Assembly (NCBI GenBank): GCA_039090855.1
Contig: CM076995.1
Span: 119,052,270-119,116,269, forward strand
Length of the DNA stretch: 64,000 nucleotides
Direction of reading: 5' to 3'
DNA from: Macrothele yani
Lineage: Eukaryota > Arthropoda > Arachnida > Araneae > Macrothelidae
The number at the start of each line of letters is the position of its first letter. Position 1 is the stretch's first letter. The notes under the pieces were generated by a model. That model ran no database searches. It had not been told where the DNA came from and worked only from the letters and a program-made list of their open reading frames with translations. Shown piece after piece: positions 33,406 to 45,099 of this stretch. The translations under genes were made by a program, and so were the position numbers.

Positions 33406-33918
33406 AGTCATTAAATAAAGCACAACGTCTATGGTAGTTACTGTTTTCAGAAAAATTGTTCTATCTAGCACACCTTGCTATGCTAATCAACTAATTAGCA
33501 GTTATTATTACTGTGTGCTAAAAAACAAAATAAACAGTTTCAGCTTCTTTCAGTGACTCTTTTCTTCATACCTGTTTCAAGAGTGCAGCAGTTCCTTACG
33601 TTATGATACATTAGTCACTACGGCAAAGTAAAAGAAACTTATTTGGCTACAAAAGATTTAATACGCCCTGCCCATCAAGTTGCTCAGGTTGGTCATTAAA
33701 CACATTAAAAAAAACAAAAAAAACAACAACAAGAAATTGTCACACTCATAAAAAAAAAAAATGCAAGATCACAATATGCAAAAGAAAAAAAAATTATATT
33801 TGGTAATAATTAAATGATGACATGACTATCCCTAGACTTGATAAACTACAAAATTCACATAAATATGAGTTTTACTTAGGAATTAGTTAGATTGCATTTG
33901 ACAACCTGTAAGACTATA
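33406..33918. other. A-rich intron segment
   Basis: Contains several A-runs (around 33705-33725, 33749-33760 and 33784-33792) and no recognised gene or element ends. Confidence 0.4.
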
Positions 33919-35407
33919 CAAACTGGTGACCAAAATTAACATGACAAATACAAATTTAAGAATATGACCAAAACAAGATGGCCAGTTGTGAAGATTTTTC
34001 AGAGGCATGTGCAAGGAAAAAAGATGCAAAGTCGATGTACTTAAGTGACATTGTTGGTTCCTATGGAAATGTGCAAATGATGACTGTATGTCATCTAGCT
34101 GGCAGGCACACGAGCTTGATGAACATTGTTCTGTGCAGGGTGCTGCAATTAAAGCTTGAGTTGGACTGTTAGTGGAAGAATGGCTATGCACCATTGCTTA
34201 GAAGACTCTTTATGGTAGAGAGTAATCGGTAGATGGAAGCAGGGCAATTGCAAGCTGAGGTAGCAAGATGGCTGAATGTGTTGAGGCTGGTGGTCTCCAA
34301 TCTCTGGAGACAGTTCCAAGTAACTGGAAGCATACCCAGGAGAACGGGACAAGGATGCTAATGAGCCACAACAGGTCAAGATGAGCAACATGTCTCCAAC
34401 AGCTTGCTACCATAGGGAGTTGATAGCCAAGCAACTGTCACAGGAGCTCTTTTTTGCTATAGGAACTACATGATATCGAGGCATACAGTTTGTAGAGGAC
34501 TCCACGAGAGATGTCTGTATGCAAGAAGGCCAGTGGTCTGCATCCCACTCACTGCATCGCACAGAAAGGTTAATCTGAATTGGGCCTGACAACATCACCC
34601 TTGGACCTCTGATCAATGGGCCTGTGTTCTCTTCAGTGACGAGTCGTAGTACAGCCTGAACATGGATTCTCAACATATGTATTTGGAGAGAGGCAAGAAG
34701 CCAAAATCTTCCCTTTGGCATTAGAGAAATTGACCACTACAGTAGTGGAGAACTCCTGGTTTAGGCTGGCATCATTTTTGGTGGAAGCACACTGCTGCAC
34801 ATGTGCCCAGGAGACACCCTGATTGCTGCACGCTACAGGGATGACATCCTAAATCCCTATGTTGTATGGCTTTTCAGAGGAGCTGTTACCCCCCCCCAGT
34901 TCCTTTTTATGTATGATAACACCCATCCACATAAGGCTCAGCTAGTCAATGAATACCTGGAGAGTAAGGGTACCCACAGGATGGAGTGGCCTGTGAGACC
35001 TCCTGACCTAAACCCAATAGAGCATGTCTGGGATGCCCAGGGAAGAGCAATTGCAAGCTGGCAGCCCCCTCCCAGAACCCTAGTGGAACTCTGTTGTGCC
35101 TTGTGGAGGAGTGACACTTATTCCCCCAAACTCTCATTCACAGCCTGTAAACAGCACAAGGGCTCATTGTGCAATCTATATAGCTTTTCTGGGTAATCAC
35201 ACTTCCTATTAGCCCCCTCGAAATCTGCATCACTTGCTGCATCACTTTTGTATTGCCGTACTGTCATGCAGTGATGACACTCCCTTTCTGTTGTGTATTT
35301 CTGCATTATCAACATATTTATATACCAAATGTCATTAAACTCTGTTTTATGTGGATTTTGCATTATTCATGATTTTGTGTTTGTCATGTTAATTTTGGAC
35401 ATCAGTG
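33919..35407 (+). mobile_element. Tc1-like transposon with decayed transposase
   Basis: TIRs: left CAAACTGGTGACCAAAATTA and right (reverse complement) CACTGATGTCCAAAATTAAC, both continuing ACATGACAAAYACAAA. TA flanks at 33917-33918 and 35408-35409. On the + strand, fragments of a DD34E transposase can be read: an HTH (EVARWLNVLRLVVSNLWRQF), LYARRPVVCIPLTASH, VLFSDES (first Asp), FLFMYDNTHPHKA (second Asp) and PPDLNPIEHVWDAQG (Glu, in the ORF 34801-35196). Several stops and shifts make it inactive. The LYARRPVVCI motif is shared with the Tc1 at 14710, suggesting the same subfamily. Confidence 0.88.
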
Positions 35408-35752
35408 TACTTCCAAAATTTTTACAGGTGTTTCTGTCTTTATTACATACTTTTTTTTTTTTTCAATTATAGTGATTACTGTTGCAAAGAAGCAAAACCC
35501 TTCATTATTATATTCAGGTTATTACTTCTTCATACACTTCAGTCGCTTTGAAAATATGGTGTCTTGTATTTTATGATTGCTTGTGCACTGAGACAAACAT
35601 TAGATTAGATATGCGAGTTTGATTTCTGTTTTGAGGTGATAAAAAGAGTTTCAAGTTTTCTGAATTTGTCATATGAATTTTAGTTGCTGAAGACATTTCC
35701 ATTCAGAAAGTTTGAGATTGTAGTATTTTGATGTGCATATTTACTTTTGTAG

Positions 35753-35971
35753 GCTGGGAAAGTCTCAGCTTCGTGTGCCTAAAATGTGTAATACTACAGA
35801 AGCCTCGAAAGAATCATTATACGAAACATACACATTTCCATTTGATTTCTCCAGTAATGCTGAATTTTTGTGGCAGCAGGAGTCTTGTCTCTAGTGTACA
35901 CTGTTGCTATCCTTGTTGTGTATGTCTTCATGAATCGCATGTATACAACAAACCCCATGACCCCAATTGTG
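35753..35971 (+). CDS. Synaptophysin-family gene, middle exon (luminal loop 1 and TM2), with one-base frame break
   Basis: The acceptor TTTTGTAG ends at 35752 and the donor GTAAGT starts at 35972. The first G completes the Lys codon begun in the upstream exon. The exon then reads LGKSQLRVPKMCNTTEAS (N-T-T sequon, loop Cys), ETYTFPFDFSSNAEF and, after a frame change, FVAAGVLSLVYTVAILVVYV, a membrane span, ending MNRMYTTNPMTPIV. SSNAEFFV matches the family's conserved SSSAEFF before TM2. The break is a T-run at 35865-35869 with five T where six are needed. With six T the exon would be 220 bp and end in phase 0, exactly matching the next exon. A consensus error is likelier than a pseudogene, because the rest is conserved and correctly spliced. 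Confidence 0.87.
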
Positions 35972-36129
35972 GTAAGTGCAATTTTTCTTTTCATGAGTAA
36001 TTTCACATAAAAGTATCTATGTAACATATGATTTGTCTTTAATCAAAATTTTTTAAAATGAATGCATTATCATAATGTGTAGATCTAAAATCCTTAAATT
36101 TAATTTCCATGATACTTCATAAGGTGTTC

Positions 36130-36400
36130 AAAAGTGCATTATTACCAGAGTAAACAATTTATTAAGAACACCAACCTAATAATTTGTTGGGTTACCCTTG
36201 GGTTTCAAAACAGTCTTGATTTGAATCTGCATGGATTCAATGAGGGGCTGTTAGTTTTACCGGTATGTTCAGCTATGTGGGTACGATGGCATCCTTCAAC
36301 TGCTAAATGTTCGCTAGAGGGGGATATCTGTTATAAATGGCTTTCTCTGTCTCATATCACAGATGCTCAATTGAGTTAAGATCTGGATTTCATTCTGTAG
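36130..36400 (-). mobile_element. Tc1-like C-terminal fragment (decayed)
   Basis: The minus strand reads NPDLNSIEHL followed by a stop and a Tc1-like C-terminal segment with several stops. This corresponds to the third catalytic (Glu) motif and downstream part of a DD34E transposase. TIRs were not identified with confidence. Confidence 0.5.
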
Positions 36401-38344
36401 GCACAATGTGTGTCCAGTTCATTCAAAGAAAACAAAAATCAGTAACAGAAAGTATGACACAAAATGCTGTATACAAAAATATGCACCTGGGAGGCTTAAT
36501 GAAGCCAATAAACATAAATTGACAGCATGTCAGGTAAACAGAATCCTTGAAACACAGTGCTCGATGAAAGGAAACATTAAAAACACAACACTGTGTGTGA
36601 TAGGAAAATAAACAGCATAGATGAGTGTAAGCACATTGTTTGTCTAACAGAACAGAACGGTAAATACATTAGCAAAGGTCATCTGAAAGAAAAGGTGCGA
36701 AGATGATACATGCATGGTATATAACAATGAAACAAAGACAAATGCAGCACTAAGACAAAAAAAAATAGTATGATATATACATTAACTTACAAAATACACT
36801 GTTTAGCTCTGGGATTGCTACAAGCTCAAATGAGGAGGGAGACTTTATCATCACGCACCTGAAACCATGGATCCCGGGGTGACCAGGTGGAGTAAAATGA
36901 TCACAGGGACCCCTCTCCATCGCAAGAAGATTCTCTGAGTCAATGTGTTCAAGAAATGCAGTCTGGAAAAGGTCTACCAGAGAAACTTGAGTGGAAGATA
37001 GAGTGGGAAAAGGAGAAGCATCTCTGAGGGAAAGGTATAGTAGATAAATAGAGCACTTAGCTAAAATGAAGTAGGGACAAAGAGGGGAGCAAAATGGGTG
37101 GAATGGGATTAAGGAGGAAGGAGAAATTTGAAGTCCGAAACTTTCTCCTTCCTCCTCGATCAAAGAAACTCTGTGAAAAATGGAGACCACCTTTATGAAG
37201 TACTACAAAAGTTAGTTTAACACTTCTTACAATAGTTGATGTTTCTTTCTATTATTCATATTTTATTCTTGCATAATGCAAAGTTAAATCCATCTGGGCA
37301 AACAGGAAAGTCAGTAGCAATTATTGGAACTAAAAATTACATATGCAACTAGTTATTTTGACTTAAGAGTGCCAAATCTATGATTCCTTTGATTACTTAT
37401 TACAATTATTTTTTCTTTTAATAATTCTGCAGACTTCTGTGATGATAGCTACTGATATCATTCAAACTACACTAATTAAAAGTTTGCTAAGTGATGATCA
37501 GTGACACTTACAAGTAACAGAATTATACTATTCAAAGGCAACATGAAAAGCAAGTTAAGTATTGGCACTAAACAAGATTCTAACCCCCCCAATACTTACT
37601 AAAGATTAATGCATTACAAAAAAAAAAAAAAAAAAAAACTTAATCTACTGATGAAAGGCATAGACTATGAAGATATGTCTTTTTTTATTGCATACATGTT
37701 ATACAGTGAGAAATGCTTATTAACATGTAGTTATACACACTACATGTTAATAAGTCTCAATCATTACTAAAGATCTACAGGTTAATATAAAAAATATCGA
37801 TTGCATAACACTTAATACAAAATTACAACACCCAGTCTATTTATTATCATGGTATTTCCAATAAGTTTTCTTTTACATTAATGTAACTACACTAATGTAT
37901 AAACTAATTTAAACACAAAGTGTTGTATATTAATACCAATACACAACAAAATTTTTCTTCTGAAGCTAATTCAAGCTCTGCAGAGAAAATAACTCAATCC
38001 CCAAAAAATTCCAATTAAATCAATTAAAGCAGCACTTATTTCCCTATCCTTACATTATTGTAGTACTTATAAAACAACCAGCAGACAGAACTATTGGCTA
38101 AGCTAAACCTGTGGTTCTTTTAAAGGGGGAGGGGGATAAAGAGAGTTAGCCAACTTACCTTGGCATTACATCATAAAATTACTATACACAGGTCATAAAT
38201 AAATTCCTTAGTTTTTCTTAACTTTTTAGTTCTCTATCTCCTTCCTTGCCAAAGGTATTAAGGTACACTCAGAATGAAATTATATTTTGTTTTTACTTTG
38301 AAAGAGTGCATGCATCTGTTGATGGATTTTCCAATCTGAAAATA
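36401..38344. other. Intron, no recognised genes
   Basis: The 146-residue minus-strand ORF 36750-37190 has no recognised domain. A 15-bp perfect hairpin (37716-37730 with 37740-37754, CTTATTAACATGTAG) and an A run at about 37618-37638 are the only clear structures. Confidence 0.4.
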
Positions 38345-39173
38345 TGAGGCATATTTGGAAAGTAAGTACTGTTTGCAAATATTTTTACTGCAGAGCTGCA
38401 GTCATAATATCACACTTCCCTCATTTGTGGGTAAACCACAGACGAACACCATTATGAGAACATCAGATCATGTTTGTGTGTTGTTCTGTGCGTTTAACAT
38501 GTTTAAGAAGATTGAACGGCCCACTGACTGTGAGATAAGTTTTGAATTCAAGATATGTGAAACCTGTTGACATTCATTGTCAGATTTATGAGATCTATGG
38601 TCAAACTGCCATGAGTGATGGAATGTTGGGGAAATGGATCAGACAGTTCAATGAAGGCTGTGCGAACATGTATGATGAGGAGCAGAGCGGGCGACCGTTT
38701 GTGGTCGACGATAGTTTAGTGCATGCTGTCGATGCAAAAGTTGATGAGAACAGACGTTTCGTAATTTCGGCACTTTCTTTGCATATCCCACAAATTTGAA
38801 GGACTGTTTTCTACAAAATTGTAAACAGTCATGTGAATTCACAGGTGACCTTGCTCTACATGAATTCATTGCGGATTCACAGGTGGCCTTATTTTACGTG
38901 AATTCATTGTGTTTAATTCATTGTTAATTCACAGGTGGCTTTATTTTACGTGAATTCATTGTGTTCAATTCATTGTTAATTCACAGGTGGCCTTATTCTA
39001 TGATGAGAGGATACAAAATTAGTGCCCCATTATGATAAATGCCTCAGTAATGGTGGAAACTAAGCAGAAAAGTAGTTTAAGGTATGGCGAATCTGATAAA
39101 AAAAATCACATTTTTTGCAAATTCCTTCACAGTAAATTTTAATAGCCTAACAGTACTTTCCGAATATGCCTCA
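38345..39173 (+). mobile_element. mariner-like fragment with internal minisatellite
   Basis: Ends read TGAGGCATATTTGGAAAGTA on the left and GTGAGGCATATTCGGAAAGTA as the right reverse complement. Between them, 38500-38800 encodes the N-terminal DNA-binding part of a mariner-type transposase of the kind often labelled SETMAR-like: FKKIERPTDCEI, then YGQTAMSDGMLGKWIRQFNE, EEQSGRPFVVDDSLVHAVDA and ENRRFVISALSLHIPQI. The catalytic domain is absent; instead a 52-bp minisatellite fills 38837-38995. The copy is internally deleted and cannot encode an enzyme. Confidence 0.8.
38837..38995. repeat. 52-bp minisatellite, 3-4 units
   Basis: Units begin ATTCACAGGTGGCCTTATTT at 38837, 38875, 38927 and 38979 (spacings 38, 52, 52). 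They contain ACGTGAATTCATTGTGTT. It arose within the mariner fragment. Confidence 0.9.
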
Positions 39174-39540
39174 CATATTTAGAGAACAGAAAAACAGCAA
39201 CAGATCAGTCCAGCCAATTTTTGCTTTCTGTCAGTTTGTGGGCTACCATTTGGCACAGATCTTGCGGAATATTTAATGTTGTTAACTATATATTTCCACA
39301 CTGCCAATCAATATACCAACATCTGAACTTATTACCTGAATGGCGACATGTTTTTTTTTTTTTTTTTTTTTTTTTTAAGAATTCATGAACAGCAGTGATG
39401 ATTCTCTCTTTCATAGCCTGCTTTGGTCTTCTTGTGCAAGGGAGATCTTCAAAGCTTTGCCATCCTTCTCTGGATTTGTGCATCCATTCTGTGACAGTGC
39501 CAAAAAAACCCTAAGATACCTCTCTAATACTGTATTGGTC

Positions 39541-40644
39541 CAGGGTGTCTACTAGTCATGAAAAAGTCATGAAATTGAGCAGGTGGTCATGAATTTTTTT
39601 TTTTTTTTTTATCTGTACCTGAATGAAGACAAGTTAAACTCCTGTAAGTAGATATTGATTTATTGATAGTTTTACCACATTTTTATATCACACTTATTTT
39701 GATTTAAAACAATCAAAATAAGTCTTATTTCACGAAAGTTGTACATTTTATTTTATTTTTTCTGTTTTTTTTTTTTTCTTGATTTAGGGATTCTTCTTGT
39801 CACTGTGAATGTGTATAGTTGCCATAATTGTCTTTCCAAGTATGATAAATTTGTATATGATCTCGTTATATAAAACTTATGACTAGCTATCCATATTCAT
39901 AGCATCACGATTATTCACTACCGGAAAGAACAAAAAAAAATGTTACATTTAGATTAAAAGATATTAAGCTGTCATAAAACAGTATTTTCATAAGTACTAT
40001 CTTGTCTGATCTGAAATATTAAGATGCACTTAACACCATAACTTTTTTAGTATTTCTGTAAATCATTGCATTAACAAAATAGTTTTAGTTTGTCAGGTTG
40101 ATATCATTTACATGATTAACTGAAATTTAATTCTTTATTTTAATAAAATATAATTCTGTATTTTGTTTTGGCACACAGTTATTCTTTATATTGAGTTTCA
40201 TTGGGTGCATATTTTTGATGCTGGATCTTCTTGTCTCTCTTCTTCATATACTCTGCCCACAAAAACAATAATTCCAAAGATGGTTTTACTTTAGACTGAT
40301 TATTGCAAGTCATTGACTAGAAGTGTGTAAAAGTGTGAAACATTCCTTTTCACTTGCTTACTTGAAACACTTGTAAAAGCCATTCTCAGAAATTTCTTTT
40401 AGTTTGGTAATGTTGATGCATTGATGATAGTGTTTTTCTTTATTTCTCCTAAATCTGCTGCTAAAACAGCTACAATCAGAAAACAGTAATGTGCAAAATA
40501 ATACAGTAGTTAAAAACTCCTCCAGATAAGCAAAGTGCAAAGAAAATGGTTGTCATTGTGCCGCATTATCGACGTCATGAATCTAACTGAAGAGGTCATG
40601 AAAAAGTCATGAATTTGGTTCATTGGAAATCAGTAGACACCCTG
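39541..40644. mobile_element. Non-autonomous element with CAGGGTGTCTACT ends and 5-bp TSD
   Basis: Left CAGGGTGTCTACTAGTCATG and right reverse complement CAGGGTGTCTACTGATTTCC share a 13-bp terminal repeat. Subterminal CATGAAAAAGTCATGAA is present on both sides. The sequence TGGTC occurs on each side (39536-39540 and 40645-40649) but only once in the related Tc1 copy, so it is a 5-bp target duplication. No coding region was seen in the AT-rich 1.1 kb. A 5-bp TSD fits some hAT groups or Transib; the ends look more hAT-like. Confidence 0.8.
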
Positions 40645-41478
40645 TGGTCCTCCTCGTGATCAGATAACGACAGGGCATGGACTCCTTGAGCTCTCTCTAG
40701 TACTGTGGAAACAGTGCACACCACGCTTCCTAAAGAGCGCCCCACAATTTTTTAATATTTGCCGGTGGAGGATTCCTGGCATTGATGGCATGTTGAGTAG
40801 CATCTCAAATCTGTCGGATGGCATTTAAATCTGGTGAACGAGGAGACCAAGTCGAGATGCTAAACTTGGTGCAATATTCTTCCAGCCACAATCGAGTGAC
40901 TGTGGATGTGTGCTATGGCACATTATCATAGTGAAAGAGGTTGCATCCATTGGAGTAGTTACATGACATGAACAAGTGCAAATTATCCCAAGGATGGTTA
41001 CACAGCCTCCACTTGTCAGAGCGATCTGCAGACATATGAGGTTCCCCATTGTGTGCCAGCTGAAATCACTCCACACCATAACAGAGCCACAGCCAGCCTT
41101 CACTGTATCTTGTAGGCATGCAGGATCTATTGTGTCATGGAGTTTTCGCCACACCTTGAGTCAGCCATCTACTTGAAACAGTACCATGATTCGTCGGACC
41201 AGGCTACACATTTCCAGTTATCTTGCGTCCAATGGCAGTGTTCCCAACCCCAGGTGAGACGCACAGCCTTGTGTCATCAAGTAACCAATGGCACCTGGGT
41301 AGGCTGTCGGCTCTGGAACCCCATAGAACATAGGGAACGTTGCACTGTCTGATGCTACAACTGCCCCCGCACTGAATTGCGCTGTGATTTGCGGTAATGT
41401 TGCACCCCATGCGGATATTATGATGTGTGCCAGACGCAGCTATCCACAATCATCCAGGGCTTTTCTACAGCCACACTG

Positions 41479-44400
41479 TCTTGGTAATCTTACCAAAGAG
41501 ATAGTAGAGACTTGTGAAGGTTGCAGGAGAGCAGGGGGAAGGGCAAGACCCCTGCTTCCCTGGTAGTCGGAAAATCTGAGCCTTCTGCGAGGGAAGGCCA
41601 GACGCAGCAGACGTAGAATGCAACGCGAGAGATTTGACCCAGACAGGAGGGAGCGCCTGAAAAGGGAGTATAATCTCTCCAATGCTATGTATCGCAAAGC
41701 AATGGTAGCATCGAAGAGAGAGCATTGGAGACAGTTGTGTGAGACCACCCCTGTCGGCAATCTCTTTGGGGTACCATACAAGGTGGCAAAGGGCTCGATC
41801 ACCGGCCCACTGTTACTGGCATCCGTCAGAACAGAGAGTGGCACCAACACCGCCACTCTGCAAGACACAGTGGAAGTGCTATTAAACCACCACTTCCCGA
41901 CCGATGAGGAGACGGGGGACTCCCCAGATTAAATATTAATCAGAGAACGTTGCAGAGACCCACCAGACACGGTTGACGACCCGCCCTTCACAGAGGCAGA
42001 GATAGGTGCTGCAATCAATAGTCTGAACAAAGGCAAGGCACCAGGCATAGATGGGTTGGACCTTTCGGTTATCAGAGAGGTGTTTCTAGCCAACCCTGGG
42101 TACTTCGTTGCCCTATTGAATAAATGCCTGGAAAGAGGTTGTTTCCCATCTGTGTGGAAAACTGCGCTGTTCGTCCTCTTCAGCAAAGAAAATTAGAGCC
42201 GAGCAGATCCCGCAGCCTATAGGCCGATTTGCCTGTTAACAGCATGGAGTAAGGTGCTGGAAAAGGTCCTTGTGATCCGAGCAACCCATTACCTAGTGGG
42301 CCTAGGTAAGCTCTCCAGCCGCCAATTCGGTTTCACGCTGGAGAGGTGTACCGGCCAAGCGCTGGTCAGCCTTACTAAGCAGGTAAAGCAAAATCGTGTA
42401 CAGGGAAAGCACACCTGTCTCGTCTCTTTGGATGTGCGGGGTGCTTTCAACAACGTCTGGTGGCCACTGGTGTTGGACCGTCTGAAGAGACTTGGCATTT
42501 CCAGGAATCTGTTCCTGTTAATAAGCGATTTTCTCTCGCATAGAAGAGTAGAGTTTGAGGTCGGAGACAAGACCTACAGCAGGGTATACACCAAAGGGTG
42601 TCCACAGGGCTCTTGCTCGGGCCCCTTGTGGTGGAATGTGGTTGCAGATACCGCACTTGCGCTTCCTCTGGAAAACGGGGTGCAGCTGCAAGCCTACGCA
42701 GATGACCTCATGCTAATAGTGTCAGCATCTGGTAGGCACGTAATTGAGCAGAAGGTACACACCGCTCTCTCACAGCTAGATAGTGGGAGCAAGGAGTGTA
42801 AGCTCTGCTTCGCTCCCGAAAAGACGACACTAATGCTAATAGCAAAGAAGGGGGAACTGGTCACCCCACCAAAGTGTCGCTTCAATGGGCATACTATTAA
42901 AGCGGTGAGAGAGATGCGGTACTTAGGAGTCCTCCTTGACACCAGATTGTCGGGGCTACCGCATCTTTGCTTCTTGAAGGACAGATGCACCAGCATTCTA
43001 AATAAGATCAACGGAATGCGGCTGCCTGGGCCAGCTAAAAAGGTGCTCTATAAGCGAGGGGTGGAGCGCATATTAACATATGCGTGTCCCGCCTGGTGGT
43101 CAGATACCGTCAGGATGAGAAATGGTATTAACCAAATTCAGCGCAGGGTGCTATTGGGCATGACGAGGTGCTTCCGCACGACCTCCACAGCAGCGCTGCA
43201 AGTGCTGGCTGGGTGCGAACCGGCGGACCTGGTCGTAGCGAGGGAAGCAGTAAAGCAGACCCTCCGTTACGGGTACGATGTTTCCTTCCTAGGACACCAG
43301 TATCGGTCGTCCGAGGTGGAACTTCTGAGAATGGACTGGACTTGCCAACGAGCTTTGTCTGAGTTGGGATAAAGCCCTCCCCACAGGTCAAGGGAAGGAA
43401 CTGTACACGGATGGTTCTAAAATAGGAAGTAGTGTCGGCGCAGGTTTCTGCGTGATCTCGGATGGCAACGAGATGCACGCGGAGCAAATGAAACTATCGC
43501 CCAATTCCTCTGTGTTCCAAGCAGAGTTATTGGCGATCAGAGAAGCACTGCGTTGGGTGCTTGCTATGAACAATGAAGGGGCCTATAGTATATACTCTGA
43601 TAGCCAAGCGGCCCTGAAAGCGCTAGGCCAGTTCGGGAGTAAGACTCCCCTTGTCAGAGAGATAAAAGTGCTATTCAAGTCAATGGAGAGTAGGAGGGTT
43701 ACCTTCCACTGGATCCGAAGTCATGTCGGTACAGTTGGAAATGAACGTGCAGACCAGCTAGCGAAGGAAGCTACTGGTGAAGATGACATAGATTTTCAGA
43801 TGCGAACGCCGCTGCAAAGCGTGCGGACGCAACTGAAATCGGCCACATTGGTGGAGTGGCAGCAGAGATGGGATGAAGGGGATACGGGTAGAAGGACATG
43901 CCGTATCTTCCCCCGAATCTCGATAAGGCGCATTGAGAGTAATGGCTTCCTCAACCAAGTACTAACCGGGCACGGAGTGTCGCCTGAGTACTTCCGCAGA
44001 TTTGCGGTTAGGGAGCGAGTGTGCATGTGTGGTGCCCAGACTGCAGATGTCGCACACATGATTCTAGAATGTGCTTCTCTGGCAGGGAAGAGAGCAACAT
44101 TAGTGCCAGAATTGGCAAAGACGAGGGACCTCTCGATCCTGCTCGCGTACCCAAGAGCGCGACAGGGGCTCATCGAGATGGTCAAGTACCTCAAAGAGGA
44201 ACAGGCGGTCTACCTAATAGAGGGGTGACTGAAGAAGAAAGAAGAAAGAAGAGGGATGAAGAAACGAAGAAGAGAAACTGATGACTCGAGCCCAGAGTCA
44301 TCACCACAGAACCGACCCTAGTCCTGTGGCAATGTAAATAACAATGTAAATATTTAAATATTTCTTAGTGTGAGAGGGCCCATTGAGCTAAGGACTAGTT

Positions 44401-44763
44401 TCCTACTCGGAGATGGGTTCCTCAGTGTAAATAAATGTGCTTATATCCTGTTTAAATAAAGGGCAGACGCCCCAAACAGTTCGCGCCAGCAATTATTCTC
44501 CCAGTCAGGGGTAGAGAAATTTCTTTTCTAGCCCCTGCCCAAATGGCACGCACACCCGGGTCATGACAGAGAGGTGGGAAGTGCCGGCTCACTGGGGTAG
44601 CAGCAAGCTGCAGGTCTACGGACCGATTCTGTCCGGATGGGGGAATGTCGGATCCTGGCAGGATTACTCGCAACGCAGTCAGTAAAAATCTTTTGAGAGA
44701 GTTCTTTTAACCCTGTGGAGTCCGCAATTGGACGGTACAGGTTAATGGTCATCAGCTAGTCTT
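41479..44763 (+). mobile_element. I-group LINE, 5'-truncated, with RNase H, in Tc1
   Basis: The 3.3-kb insert is flanked by a 13-bp direct repeat TACAGCCACACTG (41466-41478 and 44764-44776). In the related Tc1 copy the sequence occurs once (as ATGGCCACACTG on the reverse strand near 50302), proving insertion. The insert is noticeably less AT-rich than its surroundings. It lacks the endonuclease and starts inside the linker, so it is 5'-truncated. After the coding region a purine-rich stretch (44228-44275) and an untranslated tail to 44763 follow, without a poly-A end. Confidence 0.93.
41602..44228 (+). pseudogene. LINE reverse transcriptase, RNase H and Cys-rich tail
   Basis: Frames in order: linker (41618-41935), then a TAA at 41931-41933, INSLNKGKAPGIDGLDLS and NKCLERGCFPSVWKTALFVL (with TAG near 42196). 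The long ORF 42254-43372 follows: LSSRQFGFTLERCTGQAL, CLVSLDVRGAFNNVWWP, KGCPQGSCSGPLWWNVVAD and the catalytic QAYADDLMLIV, then a thumb ending CQRALSELG. After a one-base shift near 43355 comes an RNase H domain: ELYTDGSKIG, FQAELLAIREALRW, YSDSQAALKAL and GNERADQLAKEAT. A final CMCGAQTADVAHMILEC zinc-knuckle-like motif ends at 44228. RT plus RNase H and the PQGSCSGP motif place it in the I superfamily (I/R1-like). All catalytic residues are retained, and only three defects are visible. Confidence 0.92.
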
Positions 44764-45099
44764 TACAGCCACACTGGTCTCTCACTCTCAATTTTTCCCC
44801 AGATTTTGTGTAGTCCAAGTACACTCTTGAAATCGTTAACCGTGATATCCAAATTTCCTGGTAATTTTTGAGATGGAGTGGCCCATCTCCTGGACGCCGA
44901 CTATCATACCATGTTTGAAATTGCTTTAAATCCTGATAAGCTGCAATCTGAACTGCGAATGCTACTACTTGAGCTTGTGGAGATATCTGTGCCTTTCTCT
45001 ATATATACGTCGTTTGTGGATGATACCATTTACTGCATGGGTATGATGGCATGTAATGGAAATAGTAGCACCCTTCCCAGTTTTTTTGGCACCTCAGTG

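Larger units (their letters stand above)
39488..45099 (-). mobile_element. Tc1-like transposon (family of 49975-51133), host of two later insertions
   Basis: The right end (CACTGAGGTGCCAAAAAAAC as reverse complement) is at 45099 before TA. The left end near 39488 reads ACAGTGCCAAAAAAACC. Transposase pieces lie on the minus strand at 40645-41478 and 44764-45060, separated by a LINE. They are closely similar to the + strand copy at 49975-51133 (for example MDPACL, VMWSDFSWHTMG and an EFQ-like C-terminal block). A 1.1-kb MITE sits at 39541-40644. Without both inserts the element would be about 1.2 kb, matching the other copy. The transposase has many stops. Confidence 0.85.

Noticed and set aside
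36750..37190. 146-residue minus-strand ORF
   Set aside because: No recognisable domain, no supporting splice or element context, and low-complexity hydrophobic ends.
39286..39483. ORF resembling a mariner HTH (SREGWQSFEDLPCTRRPKQA)
   Set aside because: The resemblance is short, half the ORF is a poly-Lys artefact of a T-run, and no ends were found.
43388..44194. Minus-strand ORFs across the LINE RNase H region
   Set aside because: They are antisense shadows in a GC-richer coding region.
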